Notes: generated by a model not told the origin, from the letters alone. DNA of 64,000 bases from Marivita sp051251565 (GCF_051251565.1 NZ_JBPOFB010000003.1:62001-126000); one strand, 5' to 3'. Positions 53,848 through 63,824 are shown, counted from the stretch's first letter. Numbers and translations: made by a program.

Positions 53848-54948
53848 TCACATCACGACGAATTCAGCATGCAGCGCGCCCGCTGCTTTGATGGTTTTCA
53901 AAATGTCGATCAGGTCATTCGGTGTGATCCCAAGCGCATTCAGCCCTGTGATCACGTCCGATAAGGTTGTTCCACCGGGCACCTCTGCTAAGGAAACGGC
54001 TGGTGCGTTTTCAATCTGAGCATTTGTTCGTGGCACAACGACAGTCTCGCCCTCGGCGAATGGATTAGGCTGCACGACGACAGGCTGTTCCTGAACGGTC
54101 AGAGTCAGGTTTCCCTTGGACACGGCCACTCTGGACACACGGACATTTTCGCTGATCACGATGGTGCCAGATCTTTGGTCCACAACCACCCGAGCAAGCG
54201 TGTCTGGCTCAATCCTGAGATTTTCGATCTGGGCAAGAAGATGGGCCGGTGACCGTTGCGCGGACGCAGCCAAATCAACAAATACCGTTCCCGAATCCGA
54301 CATCGTGGCAATCGCTGCCCCATTGGCCACATTTATCGCGCGTTCAACCCGGAAAGCCGTAGAAAAATCTGGACTTTTCAATGCGATGGTCAATGACTGC
54401 ATGTCACTGAAATCAAAAGCAACTTCGCGTTCAACAATGGCACCAGAAGGAATGCTGCCTGCTGTGGGCACTCCTTGAACGGTGCGGGCGGCATCACCTT
54501 CGGCAACGACGCCTCCGGCAATGATCGATCCTTGTGCAACCGCGTAAATCTGGCCATCAGCAGCGTTGAGTGGGGTCATGACAAGTGTGCCACCTCGCAG
54601 GCTTGATGCGTCACCGATGGCCGAAACGGTCACGTCGATCCGGCTTCCTGCACGGGCGAACGGATGCAACTGGCTGGTCACAATCACAGCCGCGACATTC
54701 TTGGCACGGAATTGTTCGCCCGTGACATTGACACCAAGCCGTTCAAGGATGTTCGACATCATGTCCTCGGTGAACGGAGAATTGCGCAAGCCGTCTCCGG
54801 TGCCATCAAGGCCAACAACCAGACCATAGCCGACAAGATCGTTGCCACGCACGCCTTCGAAATTGGCCAGATCCTTGAGCCGAACGCCCTGTGCAAATGC
54901 CATGGCGGGCAGGCACAGAAAAAGCAGTCCGTACAAAAGCGCTCTCAT
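53848..54948 (-). CDS. flgI: Flagellar P-ring protein FlgI
   Basis: This 366-residue periplasmic protein forms the P-ring around the rod in the peptidoglycan layer. It has a signal peptide (MRALLYGLLFLCLPAMAFA) and the FlgI start of the mature protein, VRLKDLANFEGVRGNDLVGY. GTGDGLRNSPFT and the C-terminal LNALGITPNDLIDILKTIK are typical. Its start overlaps the flgL stop by 4 bases. Confidence 0.96.
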   Translation of the reverse strand: MRALLYGLLFLCLPAMAFAQGVRLKDLANFEGVRGNDLVGYGLVVGLDGTGDGLRNSPFTEDMMSNILERLGVNVTGEQFRAKNVAAVIVTSQLHPFARAGSRIDVTVSAIGDASSLRGGTLVMTPLNAADGQIYAVAQGSIIAGGVVAEGDAARTVQGVPTAGSIPSGAIVEREVAFDFSDMQSLTIALKSPDFSTAFRVERAINVANGAAIATMSDSGTVFVDLAASAQRSPAHLLAQIENLRIEPDTLARVVVDQRSGTIVISENVRVSRVAVSKGNLTLTVQEQPVVVQPNPFAEGETVVVPRTNAQIENAPAVSLAEVPGGTTLSDVITGLNALGITPNDLIDILKTIKAAGALHAEFVVM

Positions 54949-55949
54949 CTTAAATACTCCGCCAATGAAGAACGGCTTTGTCGTGCCGCGATCCGGTAGA
55001 ACACCTCAAGCTGTTGTTGCGCGGCTTCGAATTCCGAGGCGGCTTCAAACTGGTCTATGCCGATCAAGGACAGACGATCTGACGCAATCCGCGCCAAATC
55101 CGATTCCGTAGCGATCCGGGTGGCGTCGATCATTGCTTCGGTCAATCCAAGGATTGCGCGTTCCTCTGTCAGATTGCGATCTGATTGCACCAACTCAAAA
55201 TGACCTTGGCGCAACAGCTTTGCCTGCTCCGACGCCGCAAGACCCAAGCCATCATCTGCTGCCAAACTGGCCTTGGCCAGCGCCTTTAGCGTGTCTCTCA
55301 AGGTGTCGTCATCCGCCCGCAGACCAAAGGTTGCAGTGTCCGAATTGCTTAGCGGGAGTGTCATGAAGCCCGTCTGCGAACCCTGATATGCATCCGTTTC
55401 AAATACACCACCTGGCGCATCGAACCATGTGTCAATGGCATTCATGAGATCTTGCGCGCTGGAAGCCCCTGCAACATCAGACCGCAACCTATCCAGCACA
55501 GCTGCCCCATCGGGAAGTGGTGATGTCTGCGTGTCGGTGCCCGAAAACAGATGCCGGCCGGCAATTTCGGAATTCAGGGCGTTCACCGTGTCGATAAAAA
55601 CCTCGGACGCGCTGTTTGACAGCGTTTTGAAGTCAGACCCGTGAGTCAGCTGAGATACCAGCGCAAAGTTTTTCGTAAGGCCTTCAGTCTGGTCCTGAAT
55701 ACGCCCCAAAATGGATTGGGTTGCCCCAGCAAACAAAGCGGCTTCGGCAATACCGCGTTGATGCTGTTCCAGCAGAACTGCTTTTCGATCCAGGAGAGAT
55801 GCCGCCATCGTCGCTCCGCCAAGATGGCGTGCCTTGTCAGAAGCCAGACCAGTCGTTGCTGCCTGTGCTGCAAACTCTGCACTGCTGCGCAGGCTGGCCT
55901 GAAATCGGCTTGACAGCATGAATGACGCAAGATCACCAATTGCTCGCAT
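54945..55949 (-). CDS. flgL: Flagellar hook-filament junction protein FlgL
   Basis: The ATG at 55949 (GGAA upstream) gives 334 residues; an in-frame TTG at 55964 is less likely. The flagellin-like N-terminus (LASFMLSSRFQASLRS) and C-terminus (LIGIDQFEAASEFEAAQQQL) can form the coiled-coil D0/D1 domains. The middle contains NALNSEIAGRHLFSGTDT, typical of FlgL. It follows flgK by 11 bases and overlaps flgI, in the usual order. Confidence 0.9.
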   Translation of the reverse strand: MRAIGDLASFMLSSRFQASLRSSAEFAAQAATTGLASDKARHLGGATMAASLLDRKAVLLEQHQRGIAEAALFAGATQSILGRIQDQTEGLTKNFALVSQLTHGSDFKTLSNSASEVFIDTVNALNSEIAGRHLFSGTDTQTSPLPDGAAVLDRLRSDVAGASSAQDLMNAIDTWFDAPGGVFETDAYQGSQTGFMTLPLSNSDTATFGLRADDDTLRDTLKALAKASLAADDGLGLAASEQAKLLRQGHFELVQSDRNLTEERAILGLTEAMIDATRIATESDLARIASDRLSLIGIDQFEAASEFEAAQQQLEVFYRIAARQSRSSLAEYLR

Positions 55950-55960
55950 GTTTTGTTCCT

Positions 55961-57409
55961 TCAAATTCTAAGAAGTTCAGACAGCATGTCATCGACCACC
56001 TGCACGACCCGGGCATTGGCCGCGTAGGATTTCTCAAGCTCGATCAGGTTTTGCAGTTCCTGATCCGTGTTGACCCCGCCTGCTGCAACCGATTGACGCA
56101 CAGAATCAAAATGGCTCGACGCGAAGTCTCGTGCGTCGACTGACCTAACTCGGTTGGCAGCGGCATCGCTTCCAAAGGCCTGGAGATGTCCGACAAGCGA
56201 TTTGCCACCCGCGCCCAAAGCCAGTGATCCCGCCGGGCGAGTTTCCAAAATCTGTTTATGCAATCCAAGCAGAAGATCAGATTGTCCGACGCTTCCTGGT
56301 ACCAGAGCATTGATCCCGTCACGCCAGCGCCACGGCTCTGCATTCGTGCTGCCGAGCACCGTGTTCAGAGCAATCCGACTGGCAATCCCAGTTTCGTTAC
56401 CCGCTGCAAAGACCAGGCCCGAATCGGTAAATACACCCGCATCGCCGGGGCCGAGTGTGGGGTCTGCACCCCCGGGTCCGAACCGTTCGATCGCATCACG
56501 CGCGATCCCGTCCAAACGGGCCTGGGCCTGCGGTGCTATTGTATCACGAAGTTCGAACTGCGCTGCGAGCGCCCCGCCTTGCATCATTCCAGAACCAGGA
56601 ATGTCGATCTCTTGCCCGTTGATCTGTAGCCGTGACAGCAGACCATTAGAAACGTTCATATGTGGCAACACGGTTGGCGCGGGGTCGAAACTGAACCTGA
56701 CCGCGTTCTGGTCAAGCAGTGTTCGCCCTTGTGCGCTGAACACGGCGATAACGCCGCTGTCGCGTTCAACGACATGCAAGGGTACATAATTCGACAGCGT
56801 GTCGAGGATGGTATCGCGTTGATCCATCAGACCATGCGCATCCTGTCCGTGATGCTTTGCTGTCATGATCTGCTTGTTGAGCTTCTCAAGCTGCGACAAC
56901 CCCGAATTCAACTGGTCTACAGCCGTTACGATTTGTTGATCTGCTCGGGTGCGCAACGTCCCCAGACCATCACTTGCCTCGCGCAGCGCCGACGCAAATC
57001 CTTCTGCGGCGAAACTGACATCTCGCAACCGGGTTTCGGAGGCGGGATCAGTCACCGCAGACATCAGAGCGGTTTCCATCCTCGTCAGTTTTGCGGCAAT
57101 CGATCCCAGCGTGTCGATGCTTCCCACGATCTGTTCCAGGCCGGTATCAAACGCGGCAAAGGCTGAACTTGCCGACAAATCCGCCGCAGCAAGCCGTTTT
57201 TGATAAGCCAAAATCGGATCTGACTGCCGGGTGATCTGGGCCACACGCACGCCACCTGACGTTTGGTTGACATCGGTTGCAAGCGTCACGCTGCGACGGC
57301 CATAGCCTTCGTTCAGCGCATTTGCGATGTTTGCGGCAATGACGGTTGTGCCACGGGCGTTGGCCGTCAAGCCACTCATCGCGTTTGAAAGTGCTCCTGA
57401 GAGACTCAT
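55961..57409 (-). CDS. flgK: Flagellar hook-associated protein FlgK
   Basis: This 482-residue junction protein has the rod/hook-family N-terminus (SLSGALSNAMSGLTANARGT, IAANIANALNEGYGRR). It ends with the C-terminal block NLIELEKSYAANARVVQVVDDML. The central region is shorter than in enteric FlgK, as is common in alphaproteobacteria. It starts 26 bases after flgE and is followed directly by flgL. Confidence 0.95.
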   Translation of the reverse strand: MSLSGALSNAMSGLTANARGTTVIAANIANALNEGYGRRSVTLATDVNQTSGGVRVAQITRQSDPILAYQKRLAAADLSASSAFAAFDTGLEQIVGSIDTLGSIAAKLTRMETALMSAVTDPASETRLRDVSFAAEGFASALREASDGLGTLRTRADQQIVTAVDQLNSGLSQLEKLNKQIMTAKHHGQDAHGLMDQRDTILDTLSNYVPLHVVERDSGVIAVFSAQGRTLLDQNAVRFSFDPAPTVLPHMNVSNGLLSRLQINGQEIDIPGSGMMQGGALAAQFELRDTIAPQAQARLDGIARDAIERFGPGGADPTLGPGDAGVFTDSGLVFAAGNETGIASRIALNTVLGSTNAEPWRWRDGINALVPGSVGQSDLLLGLHKQILETRPAGSLALGAGGKSLVGHLQAFGSDAAANRVRSVDARDFASSHFDSVRQSVAAGGVNTDQELQNLIELEKSYAANARVVQVVDDMLSELLRI

Positions 57410-57435
57410 GACTTTGTCCTTCCCCGGTCAGGGCT

Positions 57436-58737
57436 TTAACGTTTGATGTTCGTCGCTTCTTGCAACATCTCGTCGACGGTCTGGATGACCTTGGCGTTCG
57501 ACGAATAGGCCCGCTGGGTCCGGATCAATTCGGTCAGTTCATTCGCGATGTCGGTTGCCGATTCTTCGAGAGCGAAGGACAGAATGTCGCCGGTCGACCC
57601 GTTGCCAGCATCCCACAGAAAGAAGCTGCCACTTTCAGGGGTTGGCATGTAAAGCTGGCTTCCGGCCGCGGCCATTCCATTGGGATTGGGAATGTCGACC
57701 AACGGAACCTGATACAGCGTCCGGGTTGTGCCAGTGTCATAAAACGCCGTGACCAGTCCGGTTTCATCCACTTCGACAGAGGTGACTTTGCCCACTGGCG
57801 CGCCGTCACGACCGATGTTGAAAGGCGCAAAAATATCAGAGAGTTGGGACAAACCTTCATTCAAGCCGGGCCGTCCGATATTGATGTCGATCGGTCCACT
57901 GGGTGCGGTAATAGTGAAAATACCAGTGGCTGGATCATAAGGCCCGCCTACGGTGTCAGTCGCACTTAGCAACGTGCCACCCAAAGTGCGTGCATCGTCG
58001 AATTCGAGGTCATATTGCCCAATCACGGTCGCAGGATCGGCGCCATCAACCACCGCAAGTGTCCATTGGTTTGAAGTTCCAGTGGTGGGAACCACAGGGG
58101 TGAACGTAAATTCAAGAGTCTGTGCACGTCCAAGATTGTCATAGTATTCAATGGATTGGGTCAATGGATCACCCAATGCGCCGACTTCGGTTTCGGTTGC
58201 GGGCAAATTGATCCCCAATTCGATACGGGTTGTCGGTTCGCCGCTGAATTGGTTGACGTTGATCCGAACAGGTTCCAACGCTTCGCTGGTTGCGCGGGGA
58301 TAATTGGGGATGCTGCCATCAAGGTTCGCAGGCCATCCCAACAGGATTTGGCCCGAAGCAGTGCGCAAATAACCGTTTGCATCCGTTCGGAAAGACCCGG
58401 TTGTTGTCAGGAACATTTGTGGTGTTTCCGACCCCGACAAGACCTCTGTCGCTTGTGCCACTGGCAAGAAACCACGACCGCTGACAGCAAGGTCTGTCGG
58501 GTTCGATGTTGTGGCAATCGCGCTGTCCTGGTCGATATACCGCTGTGTCGTCGTACGCACGCCACCCGCAGTGTATGTCCCGCCGCCCGAGGTCACGACC
58601 ATCGAATGAAAATTCGCCTCGACCCGTTTGTATCCCGGTGTCTGGGAGTTGGCGATATTGTCGGAAATCGTGGCCAAGCGGGTTGCGTGTGACGCAAGGC
58701 CAACGACGCCCGCGCTGAGAGAAGAGGAAATCGACAT
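57436..58737 (-). CDS. flgE: Flagellar hook protein FlgE
   Basis: The 433-residue hook subunit has the conserved N-terminus VGLASHATRLATISDNIANS and C-terminus ELIRTQRAYSSNAKVIQTVD. A long beta-rich middle includes the FlgE-type D2 region (AGTYTAGG-like GTYTAGGVRTTTQRYIDQD). It is the first hook gene after motB, with a 103-base gap that carries a CtrA-like site, so it probably has its own promoter. Confidence 0.94.
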   Translation of the reverse strand: MSISSSLSAGVVGLASHATRLATISDNIANSQTPGYKRVEANFHSMVVTSGGGTYTAGGVRTTTQRYIDQDSAIATTSNPTDLAVSGRGFLPVAQATEVLSGSETPQMFLTTTGSFRTDANGYLRTASGQILLGWPANLDGSIPNYPRATSEALEPVRINVNQFSGEPTTRIELGINLPATETEVGALGDPLTQSIEYYDNLGRAQTLEFTFTPVVPTTGTSNQWTLAVVDGADPATVIGQYDLEFDDARTLGGTLLSATDTVGGPYDPATGIFTITAPSGPIDINIGRPGLNEGLSQLSDIFAPFNIGRDGAPVGKVTSVEVDETGLVTAFYDTGTTRTLYQVPLVDIPNPNGMAAAGSQLYMPTPESGSFFLWDAGNGSTGDILSFALEESATDIANELTELIRTQRAYSSNAKVIQTVDEMLQEATNIKR

Positions 58738-58792
58738 GAAACGCCTTTCTGGTGAGGTGGCTTGTGGTCCTCATAGAAATACGGCGACGGGT

Positions 58793-58807
58793 TTAACGGC
58801 AGGCTAA
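58793..58807 (-). promoter_or_regulatory. flgE: CtrA-like binding site before flgE
   Basis: On the minus strand the sequence is TTAG, seven bases, TTAA, one mismatch from the CtrA consensus TTAA-N7-TTAA. It lies 56-70 bases before the flgE start in an otherwise GC-rich gap. Many Rhodobacterales control flagellar genes through CtrA. No CtrA gene is in the window, so this is a prediction. Confidence 0.4.
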
Positions 58808-58840
58808 CGGATAAAAATTGACTTATTTCCCCAGATTGGC

Positions 58841-59668
58841 TCAGTACCTCAGATAGATAATCTCGATCCGGTTGTTGCGATGCGACATGAGGTTATCGAC
58901 AACGGGCGCTCGGTCTCCGTAGGCGGTCACGCGTCGGACGCGATCCGATTCCAAGCCATAGCCGGTCAAAAGATCGGAAACCTGAAAGGCACGCTCTGCT
59001 GACAAATCCCAAACCGGGTCTTCAATTCGTACGATTGGGGCTTTGGCGACGTGACCTTCAACCGCGATTTCGTTGCGCAAAAGCTTGCTCGCCTCGCGGA
59101 CAGCAAATGCGATTTCGCGCATAAGATTGGTTGGCTCGGCCCCATCAGTAAAAAGCGGTTCCTCTTCGGTATCGAAAAATTCGAGCACCAGACCTTCATC
59201 TGTGACCCGGGTCACGACGTGGCGCAACCAGCGATCCTCGACCATACTTTCACCGCCAAGACCCAGCAGAACATCCTGAACTTCTTTGAACGCTTCGCCC
59301 TGACCGCCATCTTGTTGGGAGTCGTCATCGCCTCCGTTTGACGCATCCCCATTGGAATCCTGAAGCGAGCTTGCCCCAACACCCATGCGGGGCAAAACAT
59401 CAGACGCGAAAACGCTTTCCCCCATGAACATCCCGTCAGACCCACTGGACAAGCGGCTGATCGGGGCGGTCGGGCTAAAATAGTCCGCGATTCCCTTGCG
59501 TTGCTTTTCAGTGGTCGCATTCAACAGCCACATCAGCATAAAAAACGCCATCATTGCAGTGACGAAGTCGGCATAAGCCACCTTCCAGGCACCACCATGA
59601 TGCCCACCTGCAACGATGATTTTCTTACGCTTGATGATGACTGGCGCGACATTTCTGTCGATCGCCAT
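58841..59668 (-). CDS. motB: Flagellar motor stator protein MotB
   Basis: This 275-residue stator subunit has an N-terminal membrane segment with the ion-binding Asp34 in AYADFVTAMMAFFMLMWLL. A linker and an OmpA-like peptidoglycan-binding domain follow (residues ~150-270, including NEIAVEGHVAK and ERAFQVSDLL). The plug region follows the membrane helix. It heads the flagellar operon but is separated from motA by four hook/ring genes. Confidence 0.95.
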   Translation of the reverse strand: MAIDRNVAPVIIKRKKIIVAGGHHGGAWKVAYADFVTAMMAFFMLMWLLNATTEKQRKGIADYFSPTAPISRLSSGSDGMFMGESVFASDVLPRMGVGASSLQDSNGDASNGGDDDSQQDGGQGEAFKEVQDVLLGLGGESMVEDRWLRHVVTRVTDEGLVLEFFDTEEEPLFTDGAEPTNLMREIAFAVREASKLLRNEIAVEGHVAKAPIVRIEDPVWDLSAERAFQVSDLLTGYGLESDRVRRVTAYGDRAPVVDNLMSHRNNRIEIIYLRY

Positions 59669-59836
59669 ACCCTACTCTCCTTACGCCCCGCGATGGGGAT
59701 AGCAGGTGGACGTAAACCTTAGCTTAACACTTAAAAATGGAGGCGTTTCGTAGACCCGCGCAATTCGCCTGAACAAACACACACCTTGAATTTCCGACAA
59801 AATGAAACAGTTTTCCCCCAACGGCAGGAGACGATG

Positions 59837-60610
59837 ATGCGCATATTTCTCACAGGCCTTTCAGTCTCATTCGCACTGACCCTTGGTGGCCCCGCCAGTG
59901 CAGAGATTTACCACCGCGAGACCATTCAGAATTTTCGTGCAGTCAGCATCGCTTACGATGCAGAGGTCTGTGGTATCTGGGTTGCCAATGAAAGCAACGA
60001 AGTTATTTTGCTGTCCACCTTCGGAAAGGAACTTCGCCGCTTTGACACCGGCATGCGGTCGGTGCGTAGCCTGACTGTTGAAGGTGACAATATTCTGATC
60101 GCCAATGGCTGGGGTGAATTTCGCCGCCTCGATCGAGAGGGACGCCCAATAGATTCACCCTTCCGGCTAAGCGAGACGCTGTATGACACCGAAGGGCTGC
60201 ACCGCGATGCGGATGGCAGTTTCCTGGTTGTCGAAGATGACCCATCGCGCCTGATGCGGGTCGCGCCCGACGGTACAGTTTTGATGGAGCTTTTCGGCGA
60301 CAGCTTCGATCCCCCCATGACCGAGCCACAAGGCGTGACCCGTGATCCGTATTCCGGCAACATCCTTGTGGTGGATGACAACGAAGGTCTGAACAGCCTG
60401 TTTGAACTGGCCCCGGATGGACGGGTTCTTTCGGTGGCCCCGTTATCCGAGTATGGGCTGGATGCTGAAGGAGTGGCGTTGCAACCCGAGACCGGGACGC
60501 TCTATGTCGGGTTTGACAGCGGGCGCGCTTTAGCGATCTTTGACTGGATGCCGACGGAAATCACTATCAACACGCCTCTGGATCGCGGACCTGACTGTGC
60601 GTATTCCTGA
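59837..60610 (+). CDS. Secreted beta-propeller-like protein
   Basis: The ATG at 59837 is chosen because it lies 6 bases after AGGAG; the adjacent ATG at 59834 is closer. The 257-residue protein has a signal peptide (MRIFLTGLSVSFALTLGGPASA) and repeated beta units (GDNILIANGWGEFRRLD, ADGSFLVVEDDPSRLMRV, GNILVVDDNEGLN). The pattern is of an SMP-30/NHL or SdiA-regulated type propeller. It is divergent from motB and convergent with the TRAP permease. Substrate or role is unknown. Confidence 0.75.
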   Translation: MRIFLTGLSVSFALTLGGPASAEIYHRETIQNFRAVSIAYDAEVCGIWVANESNEVILLSTFGKELRRFDTGMRSVRSLTVEGDNILIANGWGEFRRLDREGRPIDSPFRLSETLYDTEGLHRDADGSFLVVEDDPSRLMRVAPDGTVLMELFGDSFDPPMTEPQGVTRDPYSGNILVVDDNEGLNSLFELAPDGRVLSVAPLSEYGLDAEGVALQPETGTLYVGFDSGRALAIFDWMPTEITINTPLDRGPDCAYS

Positions 60611-60613
60611 CAG

Positions 60614-62722
60614 TCACTGCCCGGGCTGGACGGCCACACGAGCACCGAACCGGACGTTCCAGACAAGCAGTGCAACAACCGTCACCAGACCAAATAGGTT
60701 GAGCAAGAGAGTTGCAGGCCAAAGACACGCAAGCCCGGCGGCAAAGCAGGCCAAGCGCATGACGATGCCAAAGGGCCGCTCCATACAACCCTGCAAGCCC
60801 GCCGATAACGCGTAGACACCAAACACCGCGAAGAAAAACACTTGTATCATTGCGGGCCAATCACCCGACAGGAAGGGCGTGTACGCGAATAGGACAGGCA
60901 CGATATACAATCCCTTTGCCAGCTTCCAACTGGCCACACCCGTCGCCATCGCAGGGGCCTTGGCTATTGCGGCTGCGGTAAAGGCAGCAAGCGCAACGGG
61001 CGGCGTGACGTTGCTGTCCTGAGACAGCCAAAAGATGATCATATGTGCCGACAAAAGCGCGCTTGTGGCAACGGCAGGCGGCACCACCAGATCGCGCAGC
61101 GGGGCGGCGATCTCAAGAGGTAGGCTTTGGATCAAGCCTGCAGCCTCTGCATGGGTCAATTCGCGGCTGAGCATGTCGATCTGTTCCGGCACGCCAAACA
61201 TGAGCACGGCTTTGGCCGTCTCAGGCAATGCGCCCGAGGCCAGTTGCGCGATCACGAACTGGTCGCTGATCATGCCCGACAATGCCGGTGCGGACAGCGT
61301 AGCAAGCACAATATAGGCGGCAGTCACAGGCAACCCCATGCCAAGAACAAGGCTGGCTAGCGCGATCAGTACCAATGCAATGAGGATGTTTCCGCCCGCC
61401 CAGCTTGCAATCATCAGACTGAACGTGTTGCCAATCCCAGCCGTGGCAATGACGTTCACGATCAAGCCAACGGCACAGAGCAGAACCGCCGTCAGAACCA
61501 TACCCTTGGTGCCCATGACAAACGCTTCGAACACGGCCTTGGGGCCCATCGGGTTCTTCGTGAGCCAGCTTGATACGATCACCGCAAAAATGCCAAACAC
61601 CGCCGCATAGGTGGGCGTAAAGCCGACCACCAAAAGCGTGATCAATGTGGCAATCGGGATCAGGAAACTCGCACCACCCTCTTTAAAGGCTGACCCAAGT
61701 GTCTGACCTTCATCCGGCATCGGCGGCAGGTTGTTGCGGCGCGCTTCGATGCGCACGAAAAACGCGACCGACAGGAAGTAAAGCAGCGCAGGGAGCGCCG
61801 CGACAGCCACGATGGTTTCGTAGGGAATTTGCGTAAAGCTAGCCATCACAAAGGCACCTGCCCCCATGATCGGTGGCATAAGCTGCCCGCCGGTTGAAGC
61901 CGCCGCTTCGACGCCGCCAGCAAATTTCGGTTGGAACCCGGCACGCTTCATCAGCGGGATAGTGATAACGCCGGTGGACGCGGTGTTGGCAACCGCAGAC
62001 CCCGAGATCGTACCGGTTAGGCCGGATGCAATCACCGCGACAATGCCGGGTCCCCCCACCATCTTGCCCGCGACCGCACGCGCTATGTTGATCACAAACT
62101 CGCCAGCGCCGGACCGCAGCAGGAACGCGCCGAAGATGATGAACAAGAATACATAGGTTGAAGAGATGCGCGCGATCGTACCGAACATTGCGTCATCCCC
62201 AAAGATCGACCGGAATGCGACGGTCTCAACGCTCAGACCCGGAAAGGCAAAGACCCCACCGACATATTTCCCCCAGAAGGCAACATAAGTCAGCGACAGG
62301 ATGATCAGGATGGGGATGATGTTCCCGGCCACGCGACGCGTCAGCTCAATAGCCCCAAGAATACAGATGATGACCGCAATCCAGTCTGCCGTCGCAAGTT
62401 TGACGCCTCGGTCATAGATCGCGTTTTCGGCAAAGGTCAGCCATACGGCAGAGGCGGCAACCGCAATCCCTATGATCAGATCAAGGGCAATTGGCGCGGC
62501 CTTGCCACGCGCGCCGCGCCACATGGGGTAAAGAATGGCGGCCAATGCCGCAAAACCGGCAAAGTGGAAGCTGTTCCGCTGCAATTCGGACAGCACGGGA
62601 TCGAAGGCGACATAGATATGTCCAACCGCGATAAGGAAGCAAAAAACTGACAATACGACGTCAGCTGTGCCCCGGAACGACCGCAAGCGGCCTCCGTCTT
62701 CGTCTTCGTCAATCTGTGCCAT
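60614..62722 (-). CDS. TRAP transporter fused permease (TAXI type, DctQM)
   Basis: With the ATG at 62722 (GGGG upstream) this 702-residue protein joins the small (4-segment) and large (12-segment) TRAP permease parts in one chain. The small part is near residues ~20-120. The large part has the family stretches AGKMVGGPGIVAVIASGLTG and VLGMGLPVTAAYIVLATL. It works with the TAXI binding protein encoded 61 bases upstream and uses a sodium or proton gradient to import an organic acid or amino acid. The substrate is not predictable. Confidence 0.93.
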   Translation of the reverse strand: MAQIDEDEDGGRLRSFRGTADVVLSVFCFLIAVGHIYVAFDPVLSELQRNSFHFAGFAALAAILYPMWRGARGKAAPIALDLIIGIAVAASAVWLTFAENAIYDRGVKLATADWIAVIICILGAIELTRRVAGNIIPILIILSLTYVAFWGKYVGGVFAFPGLSVETVAFRSIFGDDAMFGTIARISSTYVFLFIIFGAFLLRSGAGEFVINIARAVAGKMVGGPGIVAVIASGLTGTISGSAVANTASTGVITIPLMKRAGFQPKFAGGVEAAASTGGQLMPPIMGAGAFVMASFTQIPYETIVAVAALPALLYFLSVAFFVRIEARRNNLPPMPDEGQTLGSAFKEGGASFLIPIATLITLLVVGFTPTYAAVFGIFAVIVSSWLTKNPMGPKAVFEAFVMGTKGMVLTAVLLCAVGLIVNVIATAGIGNTFSLMIASWAGGNILIALVLIALASLVLGMGLPVTAAYIVLATLSAPALSGMISDQFVIAQLASGALPETAKAVLMFGVPEQIDMLSRELTHAEAAGLIQSLPLEIAAPLRDLVVPPAVATSALLSAHMIIFWLSQDSNVTPPVALAAFTAAAIAKAPAMATGVASWKLAKGLYIVPVLFAYTPFLSGDWPAMIQVFFFAVFGVYALSAGLQGCMERPFGIVMRLACFAAGLACLWPATLLLNLFGLVTVVALLVWNVRFGARVAVQPGQ

Positions 62723-62783
62723 TGCCCCACCCGATCCAGTTTGGCCAGCCCGCACCAAAGCGCGGGCTAGCCGGAGTGTCGGT

Positions 62784-63794
62784 TTACTGAGCGATCAGAC
62801 GCTCAGGTACATCCAGGCCAACTTCCTGGTAGTAGCGCAGCGCACCTGGGTGCAGCGGCAGGGGCAGGCCTGCAATTGCGCTTTCGATGGCCATAGCCTT
62901 TGTGGCTGGGTGGATCGCCTGCAAGAATGGCAGGTTTTCGTACATGGCTTTGGTGATCTGGTAGACATGCTCTTCTGGGACATCCGTGCTGGTCGCAAGG
63001 AAGTTTGGCTGCGCGATTGTCTGCACATCCATGTTCTGACCCGGATACGTGCCGGCTGGAATGGTGAACGGTGTCCACAGACCACGGTCGCCGTCACCCA
63101 TCGCCATTTCTTCTTCAGTAAAGTTCAGCAGCGTGACGGAATCGCCAGCGGACGCCATCAACTGGCTGATTGCACCAACCGGGATACCGGCAGGAATACC
63201 AACGCCTTTAACCTGGCCGTTCTGAAGCGCCTCGGACGACGGGCCATACCCGCCGAACACCAGTTCATAGTCGGTTTCGATGTCGATACCGAATCCAGAC
63301 AGGATTGCCGCGTTCGACCCGATTGTCCCAGAGTTCTGGCTGCCCAGCGCCATGCCTTCGCCCTTGAGCGCCACCATGTCGGCCATTGTGCCTGTGGTTG
63401 CGGCGTCGGACGAGATGATGAAGTGCTCAACGTTCTGCCAAAGCATCGAAACCGACCGCATGTTTTCCTGTGCGCCCACTTCGGCCAGCGGGCCAGTGCC
63501 TGTGCCAGCGTAATAGCCGTACAGACCCTGCAGAATCCCGAACTGGGCTTCGCCTTCGCGGATCAGGCGCACGTTTTCGCCAGACCCGGCAGAGCTGATT
63601 GCTGCCATACCAATTTTCGTGCTTGGTTCAAGCTTGACCTTTACCAGCGTCGCAAGCGCCACGCCAACCGGGTAATAGGTGCCACCAGTCGATGCGGTTG
63701 CCAGAATATACGTAGCGCCTTCGTCCTGAGCCTGAACGGCCGCACCCGACAACGCAATAGTCGCGGCCAATGCCGCGGTCTTGAAGTGTTTCAT
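62784..63794 (-). CDS. TAXI-family TRAP transporter solute-binding protein
   Basis: The 336-residue periplasmic protein has a signal peptide (MKHFKTAALAATIALSGAAVQA). The TAXI signature YILATASTGGTYYPVGVALA is at the start of the mature chain, and LGSQNSGTIGSNAAIL lies further on. It is the first gene of a two-gene operon with the fused permease. The adjacent upstream gene on the same strand encodes a sigma-54-type regulator tail, suggesting local control. Confidence 0.93.
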   Translation of the reverse strand: MKHFKTAALAATIALSGAAVQAQDEGATYILATASTGGTYYPVGVALATLVKVKLEPSTKIGMAAISSAGSGENVRLIREGEAQFGILQGLYGYYAGTGTGPLAEVGAQENMRSVSMLWQNVEHFIISSDAATTGTMADMVALKGEGMALGSQNSGTIGSNAAILSGFGIDIETDYELVFGGYGPSSEALQNGQVKGVGIPAGIPVGAISQLMASAGDSVTLLNFTEEEMAMGDGDRGLWTPFTIPAGTYPGQNMDVQTIAQPNFLATSTDVPEEHVYQITKAMYENLPFLQAIHPATKAMAIESAIAGLPLPLHPGALRYYQEVGLDVPERLIAQ

Positions 63795-63824
63795 GATGTC
63801 CTCCCACTAAGTGCACTTTTGACA

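Noticed and set aside
59717..59735. TTAA-rich stretch upstream of motB as a CtrA site
   Set aside because: The TTAA-like halves are spaced by 3 or 8 bases rather than 7, so it does not fit the consensus.
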